This document shows, piece by piece, positions 11,924-23,097 of a DNA stretch of 64,000 bases. Each line of letters begins with the position of its first letter. The stretch's first letter is position 1. Source of the stretch: Microvelia longipes (Eukaryota > Arthropoda > Insecta > Hemiptera > Veliidae); assembly GCA_018340805.1 (NCBI GenBank), contig JACMZG010001914.1, positions 5,013,369-5,077,368 of the forward strand, in the 5' to 3' direction. The translations under genes and the position numbers were made by a program. The notes beneath the pieces were generated by a model. It worked only from the letters and a program-made list of their open reading frames with translations, did not search any database and was not told the DNA's origin.

Positions 11924-12075
11924 GGATTTTGGGATGCACTGGTGATGCGGTTAGAATTTTGGCATGATCTGGTGATGCGGTTAGAATTTTGAGATGAACT
12001 GGTGATGCGATTAGAATTTTGGGATGAACTGGCGATGCAGTTAGAATTTTGGGATGAACTGGTGATGCGATTAGA
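11924..12075. repeat. 30-bp minisatellite, five units
   Basis: Units of GGTGATGCGGTTAGAATTTT followed by GGGATGAACT repeat five times with few differences. The minus-strand ORF at 11859-12140 is its periodic translation (ASPVHPKI repeated), so it is not taken as a gene. Confidence 0.9.
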
Positions 12076-13660
12076 AAAATTATGTAATTATGTAAATTAT
12101 GATTTAGAGCTCTTTCAAATAGAAAGTTCAATGCAGCCAATTATATTACATTCTGTGCATAATTAATATGAATTTTGTTTTTAGCCAATTTCTAAAAAAA
12201 GAATGAGCTAATGACAATAGGGCCTTAGAGGAGGGTGGGGGAAGGAAGGTTGTTTTTTTAAAAAAGGGGCTCATTGATTAACAATATATATTTGTATGTG
12301 ATGGCAATAAAGAAATTGATTGGTATATTATTGCCATATATACACGCATTTGAAGACTTTAAAATATTTTTAATAGGAATAAAAAATGCTCAATAATGAT
12401 ATAGACCCTATTGAAATATGTATGATGTCATTACCCCTTAATAATGACTTGGCAAAACTCTAAAATCCAACTGAAATTCAATACAAGTATATTAAAAAAA
12501 TAAACACAAAGCTAAATCATCAGTGTTTGTTCTGGATTTTATCGTGGGACAAAGATAATTTAACGAAAATAAATCACGGTTTTTCGACTGATACATTTGG
12601 CAAATTGCTGACATCATTATGCCACTGCCAAAACAAATAATAAATTAGACAGTAAAAGACTGGACAACAAAGTGGCCATGAAGCAGAATAGAGAAAATCA
12701 GGGGATGTGAAGTGGCACCAAGCTCAGACACCATACTGCTACCAAGGTTCTTAGTGATGAGTTTGCAAAGCAGCTAAGTGTCATTTTTAGAAAATGAATA
12801 ACTATGACTAATAATCATGAGTCACAGGTATAAATAGTCCTTAATATTTCAATACCTCAAACTGTTCATAAAAGGTAATTGAATGATCCCAGAAAAAATC
12901 CGTCTTTAAATAACCTATTGAAAAAGCCAATTATCTTTAGAATTTACCGATTCAAAAAGTTTCTGGTTACACCTTGTTTACTTTTAAAAACAAAAAGTTT
13001 TTCTTAAATCGAATTTAAGTACAATTTTTACCGAGGTGGGTTATAAAAAAAATATATTAATAAGTCATTTTGTTAATAAGAAAAAGCAAAATTTTTTCTG
13101 AAAAAAAAATTAAAGCAACTTAAAAACTAAAAAATAAAAAAAAATAACCTTATTTTTTTTTTAAAGTAAAGATCAAGTCCAACAAATGATTAATTCATAT
13201 AAATCGTTTAATAAATGATCTGACTAGAGAATTCGCACGACAAACTTACAGCTATAAACTTCTTCATGTATCTTACAAATAAAATACAAAATAGTAAAAA
13301 GAACTGATTTTTAAGTCGAAAGAATACATACTTGTGTTATAGAATAAAATTATTTGATTGCTTATCATCTTTTTATTTACTTTCACAATATGAGTTTAAT
13401 AAAACTTCTAAAAAACTTTTATATTAGGAACGAAACTTTAATAGATTATTTTTACACAAAAATAATTTGATGTTCATCGCAGTTTAAAAATATGTCATTA
13501 ATTAATTTAACACAACAATAATTTTGTTGTAAATCCTGCACTTAGCTTTTGTAATAAATTGTTAACAAATCTTAGTTTACTTTAATTTAAACCATGTTTT
13601 ATCTGGATTTAATGCACGAGTGGCAGAGAAGTTTATAATAAATATAATATTAAAATAAGT
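12076..13660. other. AT-rich intergenic DNA with one fragment of element family C
   Basis: Around 12290-12480 are degraded family C phrases (ATGATGTCATTACCCCTTAA then TAATGACTTGGCAAAA). The rest shows nothing I can name. Confidence 0.45.
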
Positions 13661-13664
13661 TTCT

Positions 13665-14000
13665 CCCCTTGTGTTAATATATCAACCAACTGAAAGTGCT
13701 AGTTAGATGTTGGGAAGCTATGTTATCAATCATCTAAAGGTCATCATCAGTGCCAGTGAGATGTTGAGAATATAAGCTTTCAAACAACTAAAGGTCATCA
13801 TCAGTGACAGTATGCTGTGAGTAGTACTAGTTGTTGTACAATAAGTAATACAATAAAGTTTTAAACTGTTAACTCATATAAGTCAATAGCAAGAAAAGAA
13901 ATCACCATTATTACTCACTTTTCAGCATCATCATAGAAATTATCTCACCGGCACTGATGATGACCTTATAAAAAGTTGGTGAATACTTTATTTTGAATAA
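13665..14000. repeat. Diverged relatives of palindromic element H
   Basis: Three copies of AAGGTCATCATCAGTG or its complement (13738-13752, 13791-13806, 13955-13972) and a terminal-like GCAGTGGAGAGACT at 14014-14028 match the palindromic element at 39945-40224. The structure is rearranged rather than a clean palindrome. Confidence 0.5.
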
Positions 14001-14084
14001 ATATTTTAAAGCAGTGGAGAGACTCGCTTAATTATTATGAAGCATCACTTATTTTTAAAACCCCTCTATATTAACAAAAATATA

Positions 14085-14270
14085 TTGCAACAAGTATTGT
14101 GGTAAAATCACGCACTTGCTAAAATATACAACAAGTATAAATTTGCTAAAATATATGCAACAAGTATTGTGGTAAATCACGCACTTGCTAAAAATATATT
14201 GCACAAAAGTATTGTAAATCACGCACTGCTCAACAAGTATTGTGTAATCACGCACTTGCTAAAAATTGAA
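14085..14270. repeat. ~43-bp tandem array, four units
   Basis: Units contain GCAACAAGTATTGTGGTAAA then TCACGCACTTGCTAAA, with small deletions in later units. The minus-strand ORF at 14055-14255 is a translation of this array. Confidence 0.8.
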
Positions 14271-16326
14271 CTTAATACATTGTTTTGGTGATACACCAAT
14301 TAGAAAGGCTGGTCCATAAGACTTAACTTCAAATAATCTATACTAAGCCCTGGCTTATCTGATAGGTGAACATATATTAAACTTATTTTCTGATTAGTTT
14401 ACTTATTTTGGTATTTACTTTCAATAAGTACAGAATTTAAAGACTATAAAGTTCAAATATGGTTGGTGTCTGTTCTAAATTATTGTTTATACATCTTAAA
14501 CAAATGACTTGAGATGATTTCACATTATCTAGGGTTGAATTTTACTTTAGTACTAAGCTTGGTTTCGTGTTAATACTGAAAATTATATTGATAAAGCAAC
14601 AAACATTTTACTCTATAATTAATTTAAAAAAAAATATTCATAGACATAAATCATATAAATGGCACAAAAAAGTGACAATCATCAAAAATAAAATGAAACA
14701 TATTGATTTATTACTGTTTGCTGAAATAAGTTTCTTGTATTTCACAATAAAATAAAAATAAATAACAACAAAAAAGTTCTTTACAACTTTTATATTGTAT
14801 TAGGATATAAGGAAAGTTTCGTATTAGCAATAAATGAGACACCCATTTTTTCATCAAATGTCCATGTTTCAGAAGCTATGGAACCCAAAATTTTAACACA
14901 ATGGTGTCAGCATGTGCATGTTCCTAAATGTTTCTATGGTACACCGATAACAATTGAATGCTTCTTAGGATCTGAATGAAACATGGTACAAAAATATATC
15001 GACCTAAATGTTCAGAACCCTTTTGTTTCTTGAAATTTGAATGACATCATTAACTCACAATAATGACTCAGCAAAAATACCAAAAAATCTTAAATCCTCA
15101 ATATAATTGTGTTAACTATTCATGTTTTGCAAAACTCGGTAGTATCAAATGATATAATTCATTAAATAAATATTACTTTGTATGTCTTTTTTAAACAAGT
15201 TCCTTACTGGCAAAACACTTTGTTTGTTAAATACATATACAAAGGTAAATTTTATTATCAGCATTAATTAATATTTTATCTTTTGAAATGTTTAACTTTA
15301 TGTAAAGATATTAGGTATTTTTACTGATAAAGAGTTGGAAATTCGCTTATATCGAGGCAGTATGCCACTTAAAAACTACTAATACGACAAACAGCAGAGC
15401 AGCCCCGAGGATTGTCATCGCAGAGCTGCTAAGAGGCTGAAGGCCTCTTGTTTTTATATACAGGGTGTTTCACTAGACAGTTCCTTAATATTTTCTTGAT
15501 AGAGAAAGAGAGAGTTTCTCTATTTTTCTTGATAAAGAAAGTTCCTCTTTTTTTTATAGAGAAAAGACAGAGTTCCTCTATCTTTTTTAGGTAGAGAAGA
15601 GATAGAGAGACTTTGTAGTGAAAACCCCTATATATTTACAATTTTTTTATAATGAAGAACTTTTATGTAATTACTTTGTATTTATTTTACAAGTTCACTA
15701 AAAAGTCGAGAGTTAAAATCAATTAATTCTTCAGCTTGACTCAGGAATCAACTTCATTCCTCAGGTAATTATGCCTAACTTTACACATTAGGCCATTAAA
15801 GGTTGTTTTTTTCTTACCAGCTCATTAAATAGAAATAAGTTTTCCCACACCTTAACTAATTTAGTTTATAAAGTTGAAAGACATGTTTCCTTCAGTTTAA
15901 CCATCATAAAGATAGAGCCAGAATTAATTATCAAAACAATCCCTTAAAAGCTACAAGAAACAACTTACAAAAAGTAACACATCATATGTAACTTTAATCA
16001 AGATTAAAGATCCCAAATATTTATATTCCAAACAACATAAATGTTTATGTTGTTTATGACAAATCAATATAAACATAAAGAAATCATTAGCACTTAAATA
16101 AAGAAGCTTTTACTAAAAATAAAATGGACAACAAAGCATCGCTGTTAAAAATAACAGCAAACAATTAAGTCACTAAATCCAAAGAAATTTATTTAGATTC
16201 CATCTAAAATAGTACCACGAAACAATTCTTACACTAGATATACACGGCAGTGGGTGAAGATAAGTTAAATATATTTAAAGAATTGAGTAACAAAAACTGT
16301 TAGTTTAGATATTGTATCATCCATTA
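14271..16326. other. AT-rich intergenic DNA with family C fragment and a low-complexity tract
   Basis: 14840-15160 carries decayed family C phrases (AATGACATCATTAACTCACA, TAATGACTCAGCAAAA, TTTGCAAAACTCGGTAGTAT). 15480-15610 is a run of GATAGAGAAAGAGA and TTTCTCTATTTTTC blocks that can fold. At 16030-16055 there is a 12-bp-stem palindrome (AAACAACATAAA). No gene recognised. Confidence 0.5.
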
Positions 16327-17032
16327 TAATCCAAGAGCCAGACCTGCAAAAATGTGACTCAATTTGTACAACTTCAAACCAAATTAATCTGAAAATATAC
16401 CTTAAATTATGAAGAAAAACATAGTCTGTCTATTCAGAGTGGAGTCTTTCATATGAATGTGCATGCTCAAAATTTTATAAAATCGCACTAATTTTAGTCT
16501 TCTTGAAATAAGTGGTTCCTTGTGGGTCGTGTGCAAAACATGAAGAGAACATTTTTCAAAGTTGATTAAATGCTCTATAAACCAAGTGTTTAATCATCAA
16601 AATTGGATAACTGCAACCAAAGTTATGACTCTTTTAAACATTAAAAAATGGTTAATTTATGCAAAGTCAGCTAATTTCTTTGGAAAAATATTGACTTTTA
16701 GTGCATTTTTTTGGCCATTTAACAAATGTCATAACTTTAGTTTTAGTTATCCGATTTTGACAAAAAAACACGATTAATAGGAAATTTCATCAGCTTTAAA
16801 AAAGTTCTCTTCATGTTTTGCACACGACCTACAGGGAACCACTTATTACAAGAAAACTGGAATTTGTGTGATTTTATAATATTTTGAGCCAGCACTTTCA
16901 TATGAAGGGCTCCACTCTGGATAGGCAGACTATGCTTTTCCTTCATAGTTTAAGGTATATTTTCATAAAAATTTGGTTTGAAGTAGTAAAAAATGAGTCA
17001 GAGTTTTTAAGCCTGGCTCTTTGGACTATTAG
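16327..17032. mobile_element. Long foldback element B, copy 2
   Basis: Left end ATAATCCAAGAGCCAGACC mirrors the right end GCCTGGCTCTTTGGACTATT. The arms share GTGACTCA, GATAGGCAGACTATG-type and AAGTGGTTCCTTGTGGGTCG blocks. It is followed directly by a family C element. Confidence 0.85.
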
Positions 17033-17039
17033 GGTTAGG

Positions 17040-18255
17040 AAAACGCTGTTTTCACCATTCTAGTAACAATGCTTCACTCACCACATTGAATGTTACAATC
17101 TACTCCACTACTTCCCATTGGCTCATACTCTGTATATAAACATTTTTATACTCTGTTTTTTTAAATTTCGCAATCTTATCATCAATAAGACATCTTCGGA
17201 CTTGCTTCACTTGTCCCAAGATTTAAATACATTAGTTTTTATTTCCTGCAGTCACCCAACCAGACACTGACCTCTGTTAATATTGCTCAACTTTTGTGAT
17301 CCAACAAAACCTGTAAATATATTTTCCGTATTGAAACAGAACTTAGTACACTCATTCATAACACAAAGGGATATACTTCGAATTGGATTAACTCAATTTA
17401 AATTAAATTCAACTAATGCTAATAATGAGATGAAAATTGGTACATATGCTGGTGTTATATGCAAATATATGTGTGCTAAATATCAAATCAATCATATCAT
17501 TTATTTGGGTTATATACATTTTAAAAAATATTGCTGACTCATTGTCGCGGGGTTAATGTTGTCATATAAAAATTATTTTCTGGAGAGCACAACTAGATCT
17601 GAAGATTGATTTTTAAACTAAGTTTCAACTCTCAAGCATAAATACACTGTGACATACGATGATAACAGAGAGACACACACAGACAAACAACTATTAGAAA
17701 ACCAGTCAGGAGGTCTAGAAACACCTGAAACGTACAAGTATATTCCTATATTTAATAAATAATTATAAGACAAAAAACTTTATAGGGACCTCTATTTTAA
17801 ATATTCAAGCTTTTGAGGAAGAACAGGTCCTAATTAATAAAAAAAAAAACTAATTTTGCCGAGCTTTCGATATAATTTTATCTTTTTCAAGGCTTAACAT
17901 ATTAAAATAACAAAAACAGTTACATGTAACTTTAAAAGATAAAATTATATCGAAAGCTCGGCAAAAATAGTTTTTTTTATTAATTAGGACATATTCCTCC
18001 TCAAAAGCTTGAATATATAAATAATTATACTAAGTTTAGTTCAAATTGGGGAAGTATATCTTCAGTATTTACTGGATCAAAAAATTTAAGCAATATTGAC
18101 AGAGGTCAGTTTCTGGATGGGTGACTGCTGGAAATAGAATTAATATATTTACCATATGAGGACTAGCAAAGCGAGTCTGAATTAGTAAGGATGAGCATAG
18201 CCAATCCGACGTGGCAAGGAAAATTTTTGAGGAACCCCGAACTAGATTTTTAAGT
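17040..18255. mobile_element. Family C foldback element, degenerate copy with both arms
   Basis: The left arm (17040-17760) carries CTTCGGACTTGCTTCACTTG, GCAGTCACCCAACCAGACAC and the ACACACACAGACAAACAACT stretch. The right arm (18040-18255) is its inverse, with GGATGGGTGACTGCTGGAAA and GAGGAACCCC. A separate palindromic element (17780-18020) sits at the centre. Confidence 0.65.
17780..18020. mobile_element. Palindromic MITE F
   Basis: About 240 bp with arms of ~85 bp: TATTCAAGCTTTTGAGGA at the left mirrors TCCTCAAAAGCTTGAATATA at the right, and GCCGAGCTTTCGATATAATT is mirrored as AATTATATCGAAAGCTCGGC. Non-coding, inserted inside a family C element. Confidence 0.85.
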
Positions 18256-18294
18256 TATACTAATTATGAGAGTAAGTGAGGTCCTAACCAGTCA

Positions 18295-18330
18295 TGCATT
18301 TTACGTCAGTGGATTAGACGTAAAATGCCT
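18295..18330. repeat. 12-bp-stem hairpin
   Basis: GCATTTTACGTC is followed by nine bases and then GACGTAAAATGC. It may be the remnant of a small palindromic element. No terminator or RNA role can be claimed. Confidence 0.7.
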
Positions 18331-19270
18331 GCATTAGGACTCATAAGGCAAACCACTATCTTCTATCTAAAGGAATCAGCAAAAGGGCCCAACAACGTGG
18401 CCTACTTGCTAGGTGGTCTATCACCTCTCCCTCTTAATTACTATCACTATTATCACTATGACCAGAGTAGTCAAAATATAGCACTAAAGCCGTTTTCTTA
18501 ACCCTATCCAAATAAATATACAATCAAAGGTTAAAAAAACCTGATTTGAAATGATTAACATCATTTCAAACAAAAAATGTTATTAAGTAACACAATAAAA
18601 AAATTATTTTTCAGTTCTATCTTAGTGTAGGAAAAATCGTCATACTTTTGAGTTCTGATGTACTATTTTTTTAAATGCCTCTATTATTTACAGCAGTGTT
18701 GAAACACTTTGTGACTGACCAAAAATTGAAAAAAAATGGAGGAAAATGTTAATACATACTACGTGCATAATCGTAATTCTAACTTAGCCATAGTCAGTAT
18801 GGTCTGTTGTAATTATACATTATCACTTGACAGAGCAGTACATTAATATTAAAATAATGTAAACACAGTAAGCAAGTTTACATTTTTTTAATAATGCAAT
18901 TTTCAAATGAGTGTGCTCATCTTGGTCAAGTTTACATGAAATTAAACTTTGAACAATTTTAATAATTATTTGAAAAAAACATAAATAAAAATACTTAGTA
19001 TGTCACTTCTGAAATAAGAGAAAATAAAATAAAAAGAAAAATTATATTAAAACAAATAAAAACAAGTCTGGAGTTAAGAAACCTCTTGGCCATTTTGGTT
19101 TTTTGAAAGTTTTTTTTGTTTATTTTTATAGAGAGAGAGAGAGAGAGAGAGATAGATAGAGGGGGAGGTGAAGGAGGTTTGTCGTGCTTCGAAAAATCAG
19201 ATTCAAATTAATCTGGAAAAAATAAAGAAAATTAATTATTTAAATGTTCAAGTGTAATATTATACTTTGT
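18331..19270. other. AT-rich DNA with a (GA)n tract, no gene seen
   Basis: The only distinct item is a GA microsatellite at about 19130-19162. A fragment of the 3.9-4.4 kb repeat (GGGCCCAACAACGTGGCCTA, then CCTCTCCCTCT) lies near 18385-18435. Confidence 0.5.
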
Positions 19271-19274
19271 CTAA

Positions 19275-19733
19275 TAAGGCGCAGTCAAATTTCTAGAACG
19301 TTGGATCACCAACAAACTTTTTTTATAATTTTTGTTTCAAAATTTTCAGTAATTAGCCGGATTTGTGATAAATGAAGCCTATTTCTGTAATCTGCACACT
19401 CTTTTGGTTAATCTCAAAGAGTATTTACATTCACTCAACAATTTATTTTTAATCTAACTTGGTACATACATAAACTACTGTTAGACGTCAATATTTTGTT
19501 TAATTTTGACATGTCAACATTGACGTCTAACAGTATTATGTATGTACCAAGTTAGATTAAAAATAAATCGTTGAGTGAATGTAAATACTCTTGAGATTAA
19601 CCAAAAGAGCGTGCAGATTACGAAATAGGCTTCATTTATCACAAATCCGGCTAATTACTGAAAATTTTGAAACAAAAATTATAAAAAAAGTTTGTTGGTG
19701 ATCCAACGTTCTAGATATTCGACCGCACCTTAT
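19275..19733. mobile_element. Palindromic foldback element G
   Basis: About 459 bp with arms of roughly 215 bp: TCTAGAACGTTGGATCACCA on the left is mirrored as TGGTGATCCAACGTTCTAGA on the right, and TTAGACGTCAATATTTTG mirrors the centre-right TTGACGTCTAA. Outer ends AAGGCGCAGTC / GACCGCACCTT sit next to TA, suggesting a Tc1/mariner-type MITE. It begins about 30 bp beyond the macoilin poly(A) signal. Confidence 0.9.
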
Positions 19734-19763
19734 ATCACAATAAATACAATTAATCAGCAGTAT

Positions 19764-19769
19764 TTTATT
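19764..19769 (-). terminator. MACO1: Poly(A) signal of macoilin
   Basis: AATAAA on the minus strand, about 146 bases downstream of the macoilin stop codon, in an AT-rich 3' UTR. It is the first canonical hexamer after the stop, and the foldback element G starts just past it. Confidence 0.7.
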
Positions 19770-19914
19770 GTGATGTTTGACAAAGTTGTTTAAAATGAAG
19801 ACAAGTTGTTTAAATTATATACTAGTGTTTTAATTAGTCTATAAAATGATTTAACTTTCGAATTTTAGAATTATCTAGAAAACATTACCTGTTATATTTG
19901 TAATATAAAGTAGT

Positions 19915-20051
19915 TTATGCCTCGGATGTGAGATGGCTCGAAGACTGTTGCTTAGGTGTGTAAACCGATGCGTTCGGATCGAGTGGGGACGAGACTCCTC
20001 CTCCTCCCACCACACCCCCTGCTACCGATACAAACTCTACCGGCATTACAG
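19915..20051 (-). CDS. MACO1: Macoilin exon 12 with stop
   Basis: Residues 581-625: AVMP, a glycine-rich run, then SSPLDPNASVYTPKQQSSSH and TAA at 19915-19917. LDPNASVY is the conserved family C-terminus. Confidence 0.95.
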
Positions 20052-23000
20052 CTGAAACAAAAACACAATGACAAGGGTTTTATAATACACAGAACAATCT
20101 CCCAGGGATTCAAGTGGTTCTAAAACCCATAAAAGTAGGACTTTCGTACTAAAAAGTAGTACGAATAGTAGTGAGGAAAAGTCCCATGTTGGTTTGACTC
20201 TAAAATGTAATCAATTCATCCTCTCACTTAATTTTAGTTGTTTAGTAATTCACTTAATGAGTTTTATAAAAAATGGATTAGTTGTTTGAGCTGTAGTGTA
20301 CATATTCATACACTTATACAAACATATAGACACCAATTCTTATGTTTTTTGGGATCTTTAGGTGCTGAAATGTCAACATTTTATAAAAACAGTAAGTTTT
20401 TTTATCCCCCTCCTTTAAGGAGATAGAGAAGCAATATATTTAAAAATTTAAAAAATATAGAAGATAAAATTACCAAGAACTTGTGCCATTTTGCCTTTGA
20501 GTTCGGCCACCTCTTTCTCGTGAGCTCGTATAAGTGATTCTTTAATCTCGAGTTCACGCTTTGCTTCACCGAGAGCACTGAACAAGTCTAACTTGATACG
20601 AGTCTCAGCACTTAGGGAGTCTTCAAGATGTGAAGTTTTATCTCTTAGTGCGTTTAGTGCAGCCATCAGCATCTCAGCTTCATTATGGCTGTCTTTGTAC
20701 TGCAGCATAGTCTACAACAATATCATCTAAATAAGTCAAACCAGTTTAACGCAAACTAAAAAGCAATGAGAGTAACAGCAATGCCTGTTACAGCCACGGT
20801 TCAAATCCTACTCGGGACAGTATCTGCTCCATTTTTTATGCAGCACATAGTGATCTTAGAATGTTCTAAAACTTCTCCTGTTTCAAGGATTACCTTTTTT
20901 GAGGCTCTGAAGTTTATAATAATAAATTGTTTAGTGCCTCAATTTTGTAAAACTTTATGACTTATTTATAGTAATGTATGTATAAACTAATAATGTAATA
21001 AATAATAAATAAATAATAAATAAAAAAAACTGTAACGGAGTTAGAAACCAAGTCCTAATAGTCTAAGAGCCGAACCTGAAAAAATATGACTCATTTTTTA
21101 CTACTTGAAGCCAATTTTTTTTAAATATTTACCTTCAATTATGACAAAAAACATAGTCTGCCTATCCAGAATGAAGCCCTTCATATGATTGCGCGTGCTT
21201 AAAATTTTATAAAATCGCACTAATTTTAATTTTCTTGAAATAAGTGGTTCCTTATGGGTCATGTGCAAAACATAAGGAGAACATTTTTTGAAGGTGATAA
21301 AATGTTCTATAAAACGAGTGTTTAATTATCAAAATCGGATGACTACAACCAAAGTTATGGCTCTTTCAAAAATACCAGAAAACAGTTAATTTATGTTAAG
21401 GTAGCAAATTTCTTTGAAAAAATGTTGGCTTTTTGTGCATATTTTTGGCCATTTAACAAATGTCATAACTTTAGTTTTAGTGATCCGATTCTGATCCGCT
21501 GAGAAAATTTTATCAGCTTCAAAAAATGTTCTCTTCATGTTTAGTATACAACCTACAGGGAACCACTTATTGCAAGAAGACTGGAATTTGTGCGATTTTC
21601 TAATATTTTGAGCGTGCGCATTCATATGAAGGGCTTCACTCTGGATAGGCAGACTATGCTTTTTCTTCATAATTTAAGGTATATTTACAGAAAAATTTGG
21701 TTTGAAGTAGTACAAAATGAGTCACATTTCTTAGACCAGGCTCTAGGACTATAAAGAAGTCTATAAAGGGCTATTTAATAGAGTCATGACAAGTGCAAAC
21801 TCCTCAACTTCTGCAAAAGGGGTTCTCCTCCTCTTCTGCAATTGATAGCATCTGTTCCACTCTTCAAGCACATGCTTAAAGCGATCTAAACCCGTAAGTT
21901 AGTAAGTTCCAAATGAAATTAATTACATACTAGGGTTTGAACAAGTGGTTCCCTCTCCCTCTAAAATCTGATTTGAATTAAATAGCTGTTTTCCTATTAG
22001 TAGTAGAGACTTGTACCGATTCTCAACAAAAATACTAATGAGAGCAGTATCAATTTTCCACATCATGCTTACAAGGATCACCCTTTTAATAATATGTTTT
22101 TCAAATTATTAATTTGATTTTTAAGCCCTCAGCTAAGAGGTGATACTTATTTACTTTTTCATTCCTCATTACAATTTGATCAATCACGACTCCCTAATTA
22201 CTGTCACAGTGGTTACCTGAAGTTCTCTGTCTGTATTGGCACATCTCTCCTCTCTGAGTTTAAGTTCTCGTCTGAGTTGTTTCATTTCAGACTCTAATTC
22301 TCTCCTGCGGTTCCTACAAGACTCGGTACATTCTGGTTTGGAAGCAACGGCAGCGGCAGCTGCTGCATTGGCTCTGCTAGCAGCTTCTTCAGCACGCTGC
22401 TTCGCTTTCCTTTCGGACGCTAATTGCTGTTCTAGTACACACCGAGCTCGCCTCTCTTCGGCAAGTTTTCGCTCCGAAGTTTGACGCTCTCCTTGTCTTA
22501 AAGCTCCTAAATTTTGAACTCTGCAAATCAAACAAAAATTAATAGTACCAAAAATTGGGTACAGGGTACCCCAGAACTTTTCCTCACCACATTAAATTTG
22601 CTATGTCATCCTCTCTAATTCGGACTCGCTTCGCTTGTGCTCAGAGTATAAAAATCACCAAAAATACTGCAAAACTTCTTCGGGCTAGCTTCCCTCGTTC
22701 CAGACAGAATATACATTTACTTTATTACCAGCAGTCACCCATTCAAGTGCTGACCTCCCTCGAAGCTACTTAACTTTTATGATCCATCAAAGCCCTTAGC
22801 TACACTAGTCTCTTTGAAACAAAACTAAGTATTATACTTATTTGTAACAACACGGGATACACTTGTACCAAACTTTGATTTTTTTATACTTTTTAAAAAA
22901 ACGTGTACAAGCCATTCAATAAAAATTGAACTAATTCAAATAATCAAATGGAAATTGGCACATATTTTGGTCTTATACATGACTATATGAGTGCCAAATC

Positions 23001-23065
23001 TCAAATCTATCAGAGCAGTTTCCCATGTTTTATAAATTTTTAAAAGGTTAATGATGTCACATATA

Positions 23066-23097
<32 letters not shown>

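Noticed and set aside
12600..12780. Possible exon (less AT-rich stretch)
   Set aside because: Stops in all frames and no splice-site pairing or recognised protein.
13738..13806. Calling the CTGATGA...GAAA motif a hammerhead ribozyme outright
   Set aside because: The spacing has an extra base before stem II and stem III/cleavage-site pairing was not found by eye. It is reported only as a resemblance.
22236..22484. Plus-strand ORF of 82 codons
   Set aside because: Exact shadow of macoilin exon 10 on the other strand.
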